Shown here piece after piece: positions 17,077 to 26,059 of a stretch of DNA of 64,000 nt. This stretch comes from JAAXHF01 sp965242605 (GTDB lineage Bacteria > Desulfobacterota > Binatia > Bin18). The stretch is taken from contig CBDESS010000001.1 in assembly GCA_965242605.1 (NCBI GenBank), positions 496,001-560,000 on the forward strand, given 5' to 3'. Below the pieces are notes generated by a model that saw only the letters and a program-made list of their open reading frames with translations, was not told where the DNA came from and searched no databases. The translations under genes were made by a program, and so were the position numbers. Numbering within the stretch: the first letter of the stretch is position 1; every line of letters begins with the position of its first letter.

Positions 17077-18413
17077 TGGCGGTCTGGAGCAATGTAGGTA
17101 TTACCGCCGTCTTGGAAGCCGAGCGGATCGACGCCGATTACTTCAAACCCGATGACTTGCGGGCCCTCGAAAAGATTACCCACGCCAACGGTACTGAACT
17201 TGGGGCGATTGCAGACATTCTGAACGGTCGTACCCCCACTGACTACGACGACAATGGCAGCTTGGCGGTTGTACGTTCGTGTGATCTCGTGGTGCCGTTA
17301 ATCTATCCGACCTGCGATCGCCCATTTCTCAAAGCGTCACCAACACGCGAGCGATTCCGACTTCACCGAGGAGACATCTTGATCTCATCTATCGGGATGG
17401 GGTCTATAGGGAAGGTCAGCCTTGTCGTTGACCCTGCCGACCTTGTCACTGTTTCGGAAGTCACAGTCCTTCGCACTGCCAAAGTTTCTCCTGAGTTTCT
17501 GTTTGCCTACCTGCGAAGTCCGACAGGACAAGCACAAATTGAACGTGAAGTCACTGGCGCGACGGGGCAACAACACCTGTTGAAGTCCAAGGTTGCACGG
17601 ATTTCTGTTCCGGCGATGCCTGACAACATCGATTCGGCCCTGCGCGATGCAATTCAGAGAGCGTATCGAGCTGAGCAAGCCTCCCGGCTTGCCTACGCCG
17701 AGGCAGAAACATTGCTGGAATCGGCGTTGGGGCTGGACAAGCTGGACTTAACGGCCTGGGTGTTCTACGAGCGGCCTTACGGCGACGTGCAGACCGCCAG
17801 CCGCTTCGATGCCGAATACTTCCAGCCCCGGATGCAAAACCTGCTCGTGGCCCTGTCACGCGACCAACAGACCATTGGCGACGTGGCTAAGCTGAGCAAG
17901 AGACAGTTCCGGCCCAAGCCTGGAAGCGAGTTTCACTACATCGAAATCGGCGACGTGTCAGGCAACGGAACAGCAGACAGCAAGCGTGTTGCCAGCGAAG
18001 ACGCGCCGAGCCGGGCAACTTGGACCGTAAAGCCCGGCGACATCATCACTACGACCGTGCGCCCGATCCGCCGACTGTCGGCCATCGTAACCGATGAACA
18101 GGCTGACTATGTCTGTTCGTCGGGCTTCGCCGTCCTGACTCCCCGGCACCCCAATCACATCGCACCCGAACTGCTGCTGGTATACCTGCGGCTGCCGCTG
18201 GTCTGTGAGCTGCTTGACCTGCATACGACGGCGAGCATGTACCCGGCTATCGCTGCTGGCGACCTGATGAAGATTCCAGTTCCCTTGCCAAAAGACGCCA
18301 TGCAACAGAAGATCGTGGTCAAAGTGCGCGAGTCCCTCAACGCCCGGCGCGAATCCCAGCGGTTATTGGATGAAGCGAAAATGATGGTGGAGAAAGCTAT
18401 CCTGGGGGAGTGA
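17076..18413 (+). CDS. Restriction-modification specificity subunit (HsdS-like)
   Basis: A 445-residue protein with two target-recognition halves, about residues 20-195 and 225-425, each ending in a helical stretch. Recognition-domain-like text includes LGAIADILNGRTPTDYDD, FRLHRGDILISSIGMGSIG, FLFAYLRSPTGQAQIE in the first half and HYIEIGDVSGNG, VKPGDIITTTVRPI, ELLLVYLRLPLVCELL in the second. Two TRDs imply a bipartite DNA target. Translation is coupled to the upstream RM subunit (TGATGG overlap). No third gene for a helicase or independent nuclease follows. Confidence 0.85.
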   Translation: MAVWSNVGITAVLEAERIDADYFKPDDLRALEKITHANGTELGAIADILNGRTPTDYDDNGSLAVVRSCDLVVPLIYPTCDRPFLKASPTRERFRLHRGDILISSIGMGSIGKVSLVVDPADLVTVSEVTVLRTAKVSPEFLFAYLRSPTGQAQIEREVTGATGQQHLLKSKVARISVPAMPDNIDSALRDAIQRAYRAEQASRLAYAEAETLLESALGLDKLDLTAWVFYERPYGDVQTASRFDAEYFQPRMQNLLVALSRDQQTIGDVAKLSKRQFRPKPGSEFHYIEIGDVSGNGTADSKRVASEDAPSRATWTVKPGDIITTTVRPIRRLSAIVTDEQADYVCSSGFAVLTPRHPNHIAPELLLVYLRLPLVCELLDLHTTASMYPAIAAGDLMKIPVPLPKDAMQQKIVVKVRESLNARRESQRLLDEAKMMVEKAILGE

Positions 18414-18818
18414 GCTTTGTCAGCACCACAGGAGATTCCCAACAGCAACGTGCCGACTTCTCTCATACATCCTTCCCGGAAGAACAGACTAGCCGAGGAG
18501 GTCAGGCTGCGCTTCGCCAACCTGGCCGACCGAACTGAGAGGCGGCACGCCGAGCCGCCCCTCCAAGCGCCTCTTTCTCCGTCGTAGAGAAAAACCCGGG
18601 GGCGACCCCGCACGGGGTGTTGCCAACTGCCATATGCCCTCCTTTGCACCGCGGATCATCCCCTCTGTATGGCAGTCATGATGATCCTCATGTGTGCCTG
18701 TCTTATCTTGCACCCGCGGGCCGGAGCAAGGAACCGGAGTTGAGGGAGACGCCCGGCTCGCTGAGCCTGCCAGGCCCGGATCGACAAGCCCGGGGGGCTG
18801 TAGTACAAGGAAGGCGGT
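18414..18818. other. Intergenic region after the restriction system
   Basis: About 400 bp with no supported gene. It contains a perfect 6-bp inverted repeat ACCCCG-CA-CGGGGT at 18605-18618 and an imperfect GC-rich stem at about 18539-18563, neither followed by a T-run. A ribosome site (AAGGAAGGCGGT) for the next gene lies at its right end. No attachment site or direct repeat bracketing the restriction genes is obvious by eye. Confidence 0.4.
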
Positions 18819-19778
18819 ATGGCTGAGCAAGGCCTTTTCACGGCCCGCGACGACTGCTTTCACTTTGACCAGATGGCCGGAGACTGGTGGGCGACTGAGA
18901 CGGCTTGGTTCTCATTCTTTCAGCCGCAACGGCGCTTGGGCGGCTGGTTGTATGCGCTGGTACGGCCCAATATTGGCACCGTCGCCGGCGGTGCCTGGGT
19001 CTGGGACGATTCGGCCCACCTGCCCTGGGAAGTCCTGTATTCGGCAAACTACACCGCGCTTGCCTTGCCGCATGATCAGGATTTGAACGATATGACACTA
19101 CCGACCGGCGTTTCAATTCGGGTCATCAAACCCTGTGTGTCCTACGCGCTGGGCTACCATGACGAGCCACGTTTGCAGGCTTCGCTGCGTTTTGATGGCG
19201 TGATGCCGCCCGAGCCGCTGACCAGCGCGGGTTCGACTTTTGGACGGTCGCATCATTTCGACCAGATCGGGCGTGTGACCGGAGCGATCGTTCTGCATGG
19301 GGAGACGATCCCGATCGATTGCCTGGCCGTGCGCGACCGCACCTGGGGACGCCGGCGCGAGGACCGCCCCCGGCAGGCGGCCTATGTCACCGGCGTGGCC
19401 ACGCAACAGCACGGATTTCTCGCCGTCACCAACGTGGAGGGCGACCGGAATCCGGTCGCCTATGGCTTTCTCCGCCGCGACGGACACACGCGGCCCCTGG
19501 CCGAGGGCGAGCGCCGCGTTGAGCGGGATGGAGAACACGGCTGGATCACCCGCGTCGAGATGCAAGCCCGTGATACAACCGGCCGGGAACTCCAGGCCTG
19601 GGGCGAGCCGCTGAGTCGAATTGTGATTAATCGTCACACCTTTATCGATATCAACAGCCTGATGCGCTGGGAGATTAACAGCGAGGGCGGCCACGGTGAG
19701 GACCAGGACATGTGGCCGGTTCACCGCTGGTCCCGGCTGCGTCGCGCCGCCCGGCCCGCAGACGCAGGGAGGGCCTGA
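18819..19778 (+). CDS. AttH/CrtC-like (DUF7064/DUF7065-type) protein
   Basis: A 319-residue protein rich in beta-strand-like and aromatic segments (FDQMAGDWWATETAWFSFF, PCVSYALGYHD, LRFDGVMPPEP, HHFDQIGRVTG, IDCLAVRDRTWGRRRED). The RDRTWG segment and overall pattern recall the AttH/carotenoid hydratase-like lipocalin-fold proteins now split into DUF7064 and DUF7065. Such proteins often neighbour CoA-ester and phosphotransferase genes and may bind hydrophobic molecules; no reaction is established. The ATG at 18819 has AAGGAAGGCGGT upstream. The next gene starts in its stop codon, so it heads a three-gene coupled unit. Confidence 0.6.
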   Translation: MAEQGLFTARDDCFHFDQMAGDWWATETAWFSFFQPQRRLGGWLYALVRPNIGTVAGGAWVWDDSAHLPWEVLYSANYTALALPHDQDLNDMTLPTGVSIRVIKPCVSYALGYHDEPRLQASLRFDGVMPPEPLTSAGSTFGRSHHFDQIGRVTGAIVLHGETIPIDCLAVRDRTWGRRREDRPRQAAYVTGVATQQHGFLAVTNVEGDRNPVAYGFLRRDGHTRPLAEGERRVERDGEHGWITRVEMQARDTTGRELQAWGEPLSRIVINRHTFIDINSLMRWEINSEGGHGEDQDMWPVHRWSRLRRAARPADAGRA

Positions 19779-20206
19779 TGGCAGACTACATCCAACTGGC
19801 TCCAGACGAACTCCTGGAACGCATCGCCCGTACCCTCAAAACAGATATCGGCCCCGCGGTCGAAGCCGCCTATCCCAAGACCCAGGCGTTCATGGCCGCG
19901 GTGGTGTTGCAAAAACTCGCCGGCCAGCTCCGCCTGGCCGGCGAGCATGCCGCGGCCAACCGGCGCAATGTGCAGGAACTGGCGACCGAACTGGCCGGCG
20001 AGCTCGATACCGCCACGCCCCCGGCCCTTCGGACCGCCGTGCAGACCATGCGCAACGCCCTTGATACGGCGAGTGTGTCAGGTCTGATTGAAACCTTGTA
20101 CGCAACCCGGTCCGAACTGGGCGAGGCAGGCTTTGCTCGCCTCATTGGCCGCGTTCGCGTCCGGCTCCGCGCGCGCCTTGACCGCGAGATGAGCTACTCA
20201 GCATGA
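19778..20206 (+). CDS. Small helical protein coupled to a phosphotransferase gene
   Basis: A 142-residue, almost entirely helical, Ala/Leu/Arg-rich protein with no signal peptide, membrane helix or known catalytic motif. Its ATG overlaps the stop of the upstream gene (ATGA) and its own stop overlaps the ATG of the downstream phosphotransferase. Such double overlap points to a functional unit with both neighbours. I recognise no family. A longer reading starting at 19712 would lie inside the upstream gene and is rejected. Confidence 0.65.
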   Translation: MADYIQLAPDELLERIARTLKTDIGPAVEAAYPKTQAFMAAVVLQKLAGQLRLAGEHAAANRRNVQELATELAGELDTATPPALRTAVQTMRNALDTASVSGLIETLYATRSELGEAGFARLIGRVRVRLRARLDREMSYSA

Positions 20207-21249
20207 GCGCAACGCAGCATGACGCCCGGGATATGGCAGAACGCATCCGCGGCCACATGCAGACCCGGCTTCCGAACGCCACAGACCTGCGCCTCGAAGC
20301 TGTGGAGCGTATTGCCGTGGGCTGGTCGCACGAAACCTGGCTGTTTGACGCGCACTGGACCGAGAACGGCGTGGCAAAAACGCAGGGGCTGTGCCTGCGG
20401 CGGGACCCGGGTAACGCCCTGCTGCGCCACTTCTCCGACCTTGGCGTGCAGTTTCGGGTTCTCCAGTGTTTAGCCTCCACACCACTGCCCACCCCCAAGC
20501 CGTACTGGTATGAGAGCGACCCTGGCATTCTCGGCACACCGTTTCTGGTGATGGAGAGAGTGGCGGGGACCTGCCCAAGCCCGTGGGGTTCGGCCGGCCG
20601 ACGCTTTTACGCCGAGGCCGCCGAGCGCGGCGTCCTGCCTCAGAGCTTTACCCATACCCTGGCCACCCTGCACACCCTTGATTGGCAGGCGGCCGGTCTG
20701 TCGTTCTTGGGTGTACCCGGGTCGGGCACGGATTTTGCGCTGCGCGAAGTCCACAAATGGTGCGAACTGATAGCAATCTCTCAGCAGGAGCCCCACCCCG
20801 TCCTCGTAGACCTCATCGGCTGGCTCAAGGCCAATGCGCCGCAAACCAGGCGTCTGACGCTGGTCCACGGTGCCTATCGCACCGGCAACGTGTTGATCGA
20901 CAGGGATCGCATCTCCGCGGTCCTCGACTGGGAGCTGCAAGTCATCGGCGACCCGATGTACGACGTGGCCTATGTCCTGACCGACCTGAACCGGGAGGGC
21001 AGCCGCCTGCTGTCGCATCTTGTTGAGCGGGACGCTTTTTTCCGGGACTATGAGAAAGCGACCGGCATACCGATCGATGAAGCGGTCTGCCGGTATTACG
21101 GCATGGTGTATCAGCTGCGATCGGCAGCGTTCTGGATGAGCGCGGCCGGCCTCTACGCAACGGGCCGGAGCAACGACATTCGCCTGGCCCGCACAGCCTG
21201 GTCGGTCCCTGTTGTCCTGGATGGCGCGGCCCGGGCACTGGGCTATTAG
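20203..21249 (+). CDS. Aminoglycoside phosphotransferase-fold (APH/ACAD10-11-like) protein
   Basis: A 348-residue APH-fold protein. Members near ACAD10/11 phosphorylate hydroxy-acids or hydroxyacyl-CoA during catabolism. The ATP-lobe is followed by TPFLVMERVAG (hinge, about 112-122). The catalytic loop reads LVHGAYRTGNVLI (His222, Ala224): the Asp of the usual HGD motif is Ala here. The metal-binding second motif is intact as VLDWELQVIGDP (Asp242). Loss of the catalytic Asp suggests altered or lost kinase activity. The start overlaps the preceding gene by four bases. Confidence 0.82.
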   Translation: MSATQHDARDMAERIRGHMQTRLPNATDLRLEAVERIAVGWSHETWLFDAHWTENGVAKTQGLCLRRDPGNALLRHFSDLGVQFRVLQCLASTPLPTPKPYWYESDPGILGTPFLVMERVAGTCPSPWGSAGRRFYAEAAERGVLPQSFTHTLATLHTLDWQAAGLSFLGVPGSGTDFALREVHKWCELIAISQQEPHPVLVDLIGWLKANAPQTRRLTLVHGAYRTGNVLIDRDRISAVLDWELQVIGDPMYDVAYVLTDLNREGSRLLSHLVERDAFFRDYEKATGIPIDEAVCRYYGMVYQLRSAAFWMSAAGLYATGRSNDIRLARTAWSVPVVLDGAARALGY

Positions 21250-21379
21250 CCCGAGTCCGCCCCTTCTCACCCACTCCCCACCTAGCCCGTCCCCGGAACA
21301 GGCCGGCGTTGATTTCCAGCCAGGCATATGCTTGTTTCGGGCTGAGACCGACTCTATACGCAGACAGGAGAGCGTTGCT

Positions 21380-22396
21380 ATGAAACTTGACACCCTGATG
21401 CCAGCCGCTTCGCTGCACGAGGCCATCGCCATTGCCCGCTACGCCGAAGAGCTCGGCTTTGACGCGGCCTGGAGCATGGAGAACACCCACGACCCGTTCC
21501 TGCCCCTGGCCGTGGCCGCCACCAACACGAGTCGGCTCAGGCTGGGGACGGCCATCGCCCTGTCCTTTCCCCGCAGCCCGATGTCGCTGGCCTATACCGC
21601 CTGGGACCTCCAGAAGTCGTCAAACGGCCGCTTTGTGCTGGGTCTGGGCACCCAGGTCAAGGGCCACAACCAGCGCCGCTACAGCGTACCGTGGCAATCT
21701 CCAGGGCCGAAGCTGCGCGAGATTGTCCAAGCCTTGCGGGCGATCTGGGACTGTTGGCAGAACGATACCCCGCTGCGGTTCGAGGGCCGGTTCTTCAGCC
21801 ACACGCTGATGCCGCCGGCCTTCAGTCCGGGCAAGATCGACCACCCCCGGGTACCCATCTATATCGCCGGGGTCAACCCCTATATGTGTCGTCTGGCCGG
21901 CGAGCTGTGCGACGGCTTTCACGCCCACCCGTTTCATTCGGCCCAATTTCTGCGCGAGCGCGTTCTTCCGCAGATTGCCGAGGGCGCGGCCAAGGCCGGC
22001 CGCAGTCGGCGGGACATGTGTGTCTCCAGCTCGGCCTTTGTCATCATGGGTGACAGTCACAAAGAACTCGACGCCATGCGCGAAAAGGTCCGCAGCCAGA
22101 TTGCGTTCTACGCCTCAACCCGCACCTATAAGCCGGTGCTGGACGTACACGGCTGGGGCGAGGTGTGCCTGGCCCTCAACAAAAAAGCGGCCGAGGGCAA
22201 GTGGCGATCGATGGCCAGGGATATTACCGATGAGATGCTGGACGTGTACGCGGTCAGCGGCTCCCCGGAGGAAATCCCGGCCCTGCTCAAAGAACGCTAC
22301 CACGGCCTGCTCGACCGGGTGGCCTTCTACCACCCTGACCGGCCGGGGGTGCATGACACACGCTGGCGAAAAATCGTCGCCGCCTTTGCCGACTGA
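21380..22396 (+). CDS. LLM-class (F420-type) oxidoreductase
   Basis: A 338-residue TIM-barrel enzyme of the luciferase-like monooxygenase group. Segments such as AEELGFDAAWSMENTHDPFL, LRLGTAIALSFPRSPMSLAY (split), GRFVLGLGTQVKGHNQRRY and PVLDVHGW match the branch annotated as F420-dependent oxidoreductases (TIGR03617 type). These use F420 or FMN to oxidise or reduce small organic substrates; the substrate is unknown. I chose the ATG at 21380, preceded by CAGGAGAGCG. It is followed at 22 bp by a medium-chain dehydrogenase, then a CoA-transferase, giving a plausible catabolic operon. Confidence 0.86.
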   Translation: MKLDTLMPAASLHEAIAIARYAEELGFDAAWSMENTHDPFLPLAVAATNTSRLRLGTAIALSFPRSPMSLAYTAWDLQKSSNGRFVLGLGTQVKGHNQRRYSVPWQSPGPKLREIVQALRAIWDCWQNDTPLRFEGRFFSHTLMPPAFSPGKIDHPRVPIYIAGVNPYMCRLAGELCDGFHAHPFHSAQFLRERVLPQIAEGAAKAGRSRRDMCVSSSAFVIMGDSHKELDAMREKVRSQIAFYASTRTYKPVLDVHGWGEVCLALNKKAAEGKWRSMARDITDEMLDVYAVSGSPEEIPALLKERYHGLLDRVAFYHPDRPGVHDTRWRKIVAAFAD

Positions 22397-22418
22397 TACC
22401 AGGGAGAAGGAGTCTCAT

Positions 22419-23426
22419 ATGCGCGCCTGGGAAATTAACCAAGAGTTTGGCATTGAACACTTACGCTGCGTTGATCTGCCCGACCCCCGGCCGGGTCCCG
22501 GCCAGCTCTGCATCCGGGTCAGAGCGACCTCGCTCAACTACCGGGACCTGATGACGGTCAAACACGGCGGGATGCGCGGCCTCAAGCAGCCCCTCATCCC
22601 GTTGTCCGACGGGGCCGGGGAAGTGGTGGCGGTCGGCGAGGGGGTCAGCCGGGCCAAGACCGGCGACCGGGTGGCCGGCCTCTTCTTTCAGTCCTGGCTG
22701 TCGGGCGGCCCCAAAGCCAGCCACGCCCGGTCGGCCCTCGGCGGCGCGCTCGACGGCATGTGGGCCGAGTATGTGGTCTTGGACGAGGACGGCGTTGTCC
22801 ATATCCCGGACTCCATGTCGTATGAAGACGCGGCCACCCTGCCCTGCGCCGCGGTGACCGCCTGGCAAGACCTGGTGTCGGTCGGCCGCATCAAGGCCGG
22901 CGATACAGTCCTGGTGATGGGAACTGGCGGGGTGTCGGTTTTTGCCCTGCAATTCGCCAAAGCGGCCGGCGCGCGGGTGATTATCACCTCCAGCAGCGAC
23001 GAAAAACTGGAGCGCGCGGGGCAGCTTGGGGCCGACCATCTGATCAACTACACCACCACCCCGGAGTGGGGCAGGGCCGCCCTTGAACTCACCGACGGGG
23101 TGGGGGTTGACCATGTGGTTGAGGTCGGCGGGGCCGGCACCCTCGGCCAGTCGTTTCAGGCCGTCCGTGTCGGCGGCTTTATCGGCCTGATCGGGATTCT
23201 GTCGGGCAGCAACCAGACCAACCCTATGCCGGTGCTGCAAAAGAGCATCCAGCTCCAGGGCATCTATGTCGGATCGCGCGACATGTTTGAGGACATGAAC
23301 GCGGCCATGACCGTCAACCACACCCGACCCGTGATTGACCAGGTGTTCCCCTTTGAACACGCCCAGGACGCCCTGCGGTGTATGGAAAGCGCGATTCACT
23401 TTGGCAAAATTGTGGTGACCGGCTAG
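22419..23426 (+). CDS. Zinc-independent medium-chain dehydrogenase/quinone-reductase-like
   Basis: A 335-residue MDR-superfamily oxidoreductase. It has the N-terminal GroES-like domain with SLNYRDLMTVKHG and PLSDGAGEVVAVG, and the Rossmann loop VLVMGTGGVSVFALQFAKAAGA (split, about 167-188). The Cys/His ligands of catalytic zinc (GHE, CxxD) and the four structural-zinc cysteines are absent, placing it with quinone reductase-like or synthase-like NADPH enzymes. The ATG at 22419 has AGGGAGAAGGAG ahead. It lies between the LLM enzyme and a CoA-transferase on the same strand. Confidence 0.86.
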   Translation: MRAWEINQEFGIEHLRCVDLPDPRPGPGQLCIRVRATSLNYRDLMTVKHGGMRGLKQPLIPLSDGAGEVVAVGEGVSRAKTGDRVAGLFFQSWLSGGPKASHARSALGGALDGMWAEYVVLDEDGVVHIPDSMSYEDAATLPCAAVTAWQDLVSVGRIKAGDTVLVMGTGGVSVFALQFAKAAGARVIITSSSDEKLERAGQLGADHLINYTTTPEWGRAALELTDGVGVDHVVEVGGAGTLGQSFQAVRVGGFIGLIGILSGSNQTNPMPVLQKSIQLQGIYVGSRDMFEDMNAAMTVNHTRPVIDQVFPFEHAQDALRCMESAIHFGKIVVTG

Positions 23427-23445
23427 ACGCTGGGACGAGACAGCC

Positions 23446-24681
23446 ATGAGCGAGCGGTACGCCCAACGCCGGGCCCTTGACGGGGTGCGCATCCTCGATT
23501 TTACCTGGGTAGTGGCCGGGCCGGTGGCGACCCGGATTCTGGCCGACCAGGGCGCAGAGGTGATTAAAATTGAGCGGCGCGACTCGCTCGACCTCGGCAG
23601 CCGTCGGGGCGGCTTTACCGGCAACCTGTTCCGCGGCAAGCGCAGCACGGTCATCAATATGGCCGACCCGCGCGGGGTGGAGATCGCCCGTCAACTCGTT
23701 GCGGTGTCAGATGTGGTGATCGACAACTTCAGCGCCCGGGTGATGCGCAACTGGGGCATGGACTGCGACAGCCTCAGGCGGCTCAAGCCGGACATCATCG
23801 CCGTCAGCATGTCGGGCTTTGGCCACAGCGGTCCGCACAAGGACTATGTGAGCTATGGGCCGACCCTCCAGGCCCTGTCCGGCTATACCCTGCTGATGCG
23901 CCACGCCGGCGGGGAGCCGGCCGGCTGGGGCTATTCCTACGCCGACATGTCGGGCGGCTACGCCGGTGCGCTGGCCGTGCTCATGGCTCTGTGGTACCGC
24001 CGGCGCACCGGTGAGGGACAGTTTGTCGATCTGTCCCAGTTTGAGACGATTGCCAGCGTGGTCGGACCGGCGCTGCTCGACATCTCGGCCAACGGGGCGC
24101 GCCTTGGGCCGCTGGGCAACCGTTCTCAGGAGGCCCCGGCCGCACCGCACGGCATCTATCGCTGCCGGGGCGACGACCGCTGGTGCGCCATCAGCGTGTT
24201 CACCGAAGACGAGTGGCACGCCCTGTGCCGGGTGTTGGGCGATCCGGCCTGGGCCCGCCAGGAGCGCTTTGCCAGCCTTGACGCCCGTCTGAACAATCAG
24301 GACGAGTTAGACCCTCATGTCGAAGCCTGGACCGCTCAACACCCGCCCCACGATGTCATGCGTCTCCTCCAGGAGGCCGGCGTTCCGGCCGGCGTGGTGG
24401 CCAACAGCGCAGACCTTGACCGTGACCCGCAGCTCCGGGCCAGGGGCTACTGGGCGGAGGTCAGCAGCCCGGAGGAGGGCCGGGCCGTGCTGGACGGCAC
24501 GCCGATCAAGTTGTCGGCCACGCCCGGCGGCGTCAGGGCCCCGGGACCGCTGCTGGGAGAGCATACCGATGCGGTCTTAGGCCGCCTGTTGGGCTACTCG
24601 GAGGAGCGCATCGCCCGGCTCAAAGCAGCCCGCGTCGTGGCCTCGCCGGCCGAACTCAGGGCTGAACGTGGCGAAAATTGA
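23446..24681 (+). CDS. CaiB/BaiF-type CoA-transferase (family III)
   Basis: A 411-residue family III CoA-transferase, the second in the window. The N-terminus reads GVRILDFTWVVAGPVATRIL then DQGAEVIKIERRDSLDLG, followed by GKRSTVINMADPRGVEIARQ, SMSGFGHSGPHKDYVSYGPT and QFVDLSQFETIAS. The catalytic Asp-region differs from the gene at 11300 (YVSYGPTLQALSG in place of KSSDTVAEALGG), so the conserved catalytic Asp should be checked. C-terminal LLGEHTDAVLGRLLGYSEE is typical. It closes the LLM-MDR-CoA-transferase unit, 19 bp after the dehydrogenase. Confidence 0.88.
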   Translation: MSERYAQRRALDGVRILDFTWVVAGPVATRILADQGAEVIKIERRDSLDLGSRRGGFTGNLFRGKRSTVINMADPRGVEIARQLVAVSDVVIDNFSARVMRNWGMDCDSLRRLKPDIIAVSMSGFGHSGPHKDYVSYGPTLQALSGYTLLMRHAGGEPAGWGYSYADMSGGYAGALAVLMALWYRRRTGEGQFVDLSQFETIASVVGPALLDISANGARLGPLGNRSQEAPAAPHGIYRCRGDDRWCAISVFTEDEWHALCRVLGDPAWARQERFASLDARLNNQDELDPHVEAWTAQHPPHDVMRLLQEAGVPAGVVANSADLDRDPQLRARGYWAEVSSPEEGRAVLDGTPIKLSATPGGVRAPGPLLGEHTDAVLGRLLGYSEERIARLKAARVVASPAELRAERGEN

Positions 24682-24737
24682 GCGGGCCTAGAGGAGTTCA
24701 GGTGCATCGCGAGTGGCGTTCTGCGCAAGCCCCTGCC

Positions 24738-25145
24738 TCAGTCCTCGTAATAGCGCGCCTCAATCTCGTTGCCCTCGGGATCGTGGAAATAGACTGACGT
24801 GGCATTCCCCCGCGCGCCCCAGCGGGACAGCGGGCCTTCAATCGGAATGCCGCTGGCCGCCACCCGCTCGCGCAGCCGCTCCCAGTCGGTCTTGGCCAGG
24901 GTCAAGCAGAAATGGCCCAGATTCGGCCGGCCGCGGCGGTCCTGTGGCTGGGCCGCTCGCCACAGCGCCTTGGGGGCCAAGTCAATGATCGTCCCGGCAT
25001 TCAGCCGGACCGAGGGAAACGGCACCTCGCCCCGGCGAAAGGCGTCCAAGCGCTCGGGTGCCAGCTCAACCACCTCGGTATAAAACCGCACCAGGGCATC
25101 AACATCTTCCGCATTCAGTACGATATGATCCAGAACGCCTTGCAT
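24738..25145 (-). CDS. VOC (glyoxalase/bleomycin-resistance fold) protein
   Basis: A 135-residue protein with two beta-alpha-beta-beta-beta modules of the vicinal-oxygen-chelate fold. Metal-ligand-like positions are the His in VLDHIVLNAEDVD (about 7) and the His/Glu pair in LGHFCLTL (about 77) and DPEGNEIEARY (about 123). Family members bind divalent metal and act as dioxygenases, isomerases or binding proteins; the substrate is unknown. It is divergent from gloB across about 137 bp, and both are glyoxalase-like in fold, though a shared pathway is not shown. Confidence 0.82.
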   Translation of the reverse strand: MQGVLDHIVLNAEDVDALVRFYTEVVELAPERLDAFRRGEVPFPSVRLNAGTIIDLAPKALWRAAQPQDRRGRPNLGHFCLTLAKTDWERLRERVAASGIPIEGPLSRWGARGNATSVYFHDPEGNEIEARYYED

Positions 25146-25212
25146 GGCCTGCCTCCAGGAACTGGTCTTGGGTGTGTTTTAGCCGACGATGGGCCGTGTG
25201 CGCAACGCTGGC

Positions 25213-25242
25213 TTGACCCCGCCGAGAGGCGTCCGCTAGATT
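25213..25242 (+). promoter_or_regulatory. Sigma-70-type promoter for gloB
   Basis: TTGACC at 25213-25218 and TAGATT at 25237-25242 are separated by 18 bp, and gloB begins 40 bp beyond the -10. The gene has a good ribosome site (CACAAGGAGACC). This is one of the better matches to a vegetative promoter in the window. Confidence 0.5.
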
Positions 25243-25282
25243 AGCCCCGTTCTCAACCCAAGAGCAACACAAGGAGACCCCG

Positions 25283-26059
25283 ATGAAAATTATCACTATC
25301 CCTGTTCTGTCGGACAATTACGCCTATCTGATTATCGACGAGACAACGAATGAGGCCGGCGTGGTAGACCCCTCGGAAGCCGGCCCGGTGGCCGAGGCGG
25401 TCAAGCGCGAGGGGGTGCATTTCACCACGATTATCAACACCCACCACCACTGGGATCATGTCGGCGGCAACAAGGAACTCGTCGGGGCCTACCCCGCCCT
25501 CAAGGTCTACGGCCACACGCGCGACGAGACCCGCACGCCGTGCATCACCCACATGGTAGACGAGGGCGACACGGCCGCCATCGGCAGTCTTGAGGGCCGC
25601 TTTCTGTTCATCCCCTGCCATACCAGCGGACATGTGGCCGTCTATTTTCCGGCTGAAGAGGTCGCTTTTACCGGGGATACGCTGTTTGTGGCCGGCTGCG
25701 GGCGGCTGTTTGAGGGCACGGCCGCGGATATGCACAACAATATGGTCAAGCTGAGTGCCCTGCCCGAGGCGACCCGCATCTACCCCGGCCATGAGTACAC
25801 GGTCAAAAACCTGGAGTTTGCCCTGACTCTCGAGCCGAACAACGCCGCGGTCCAGGCCAAGCTGCGCTGGGCCTGGGACACCCGGGCCAAGGAGCAGCCG
25901 ACCATTCCGTCAACGGTGGCCGAAGAAAAAACGATCAACCCGTTTATCCGGGTACACAGTCAGGAGCTGCGGGCCAGCATCGCCAAGCAGTTTCCCGGCC
26001 TGCACCTCGACGCCGTGACCGTGCTGGAGCGCACCCGCTACCTCAAGGACAATTTCTGA
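25283..26059 (+). CDS. gloB: Hydroxyacylglutathione hydrolase (glyoxalase II)
   Basis: A 258-residue metallo-beta-lactamase-fold hydrolase that hydrolyses S-D-lactoylglutathione. The binuclear metal motif THxHxDH is present as THHHWDH (about 53-59). Further ligands are visible in PCHTSGHVAVYF (about 113) and FTGDTLFVAGCGRLFEGTA, and the C-terminal ligand His in IYPGHEYTVKNLEFAL (about 173). The C-terminal region AWDTRAKEQPTIPSTVAEE and NPFIRV is diagnostic of true glyoxalase II. The TPR lipoprotein gene starts directly after its stop codon. Confidence 0.93.
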   Translation: MKIITIPVLSDNYAYLIIDETTNEAGVVDPSEAGPVAEAVKREGVHFTTIINTHHHWDHVGGNKELVGAYPALKVYGHTRDETRTPCITHMVDEGDTAAIGSLEGRFLFIPCHTSGHVAVYFPAEEVAFTGDTLFVAGCGRLFEGTAADMHNNMVKLSALPEATRIYPGHEYTVKNLEFALTLEPNNAAVQAKLRWAWDTRAKEQPTIPSTVAEEKTINPFIRVHSQELRASIAKQFPGLHLDAVTVLERTRYLKDNF

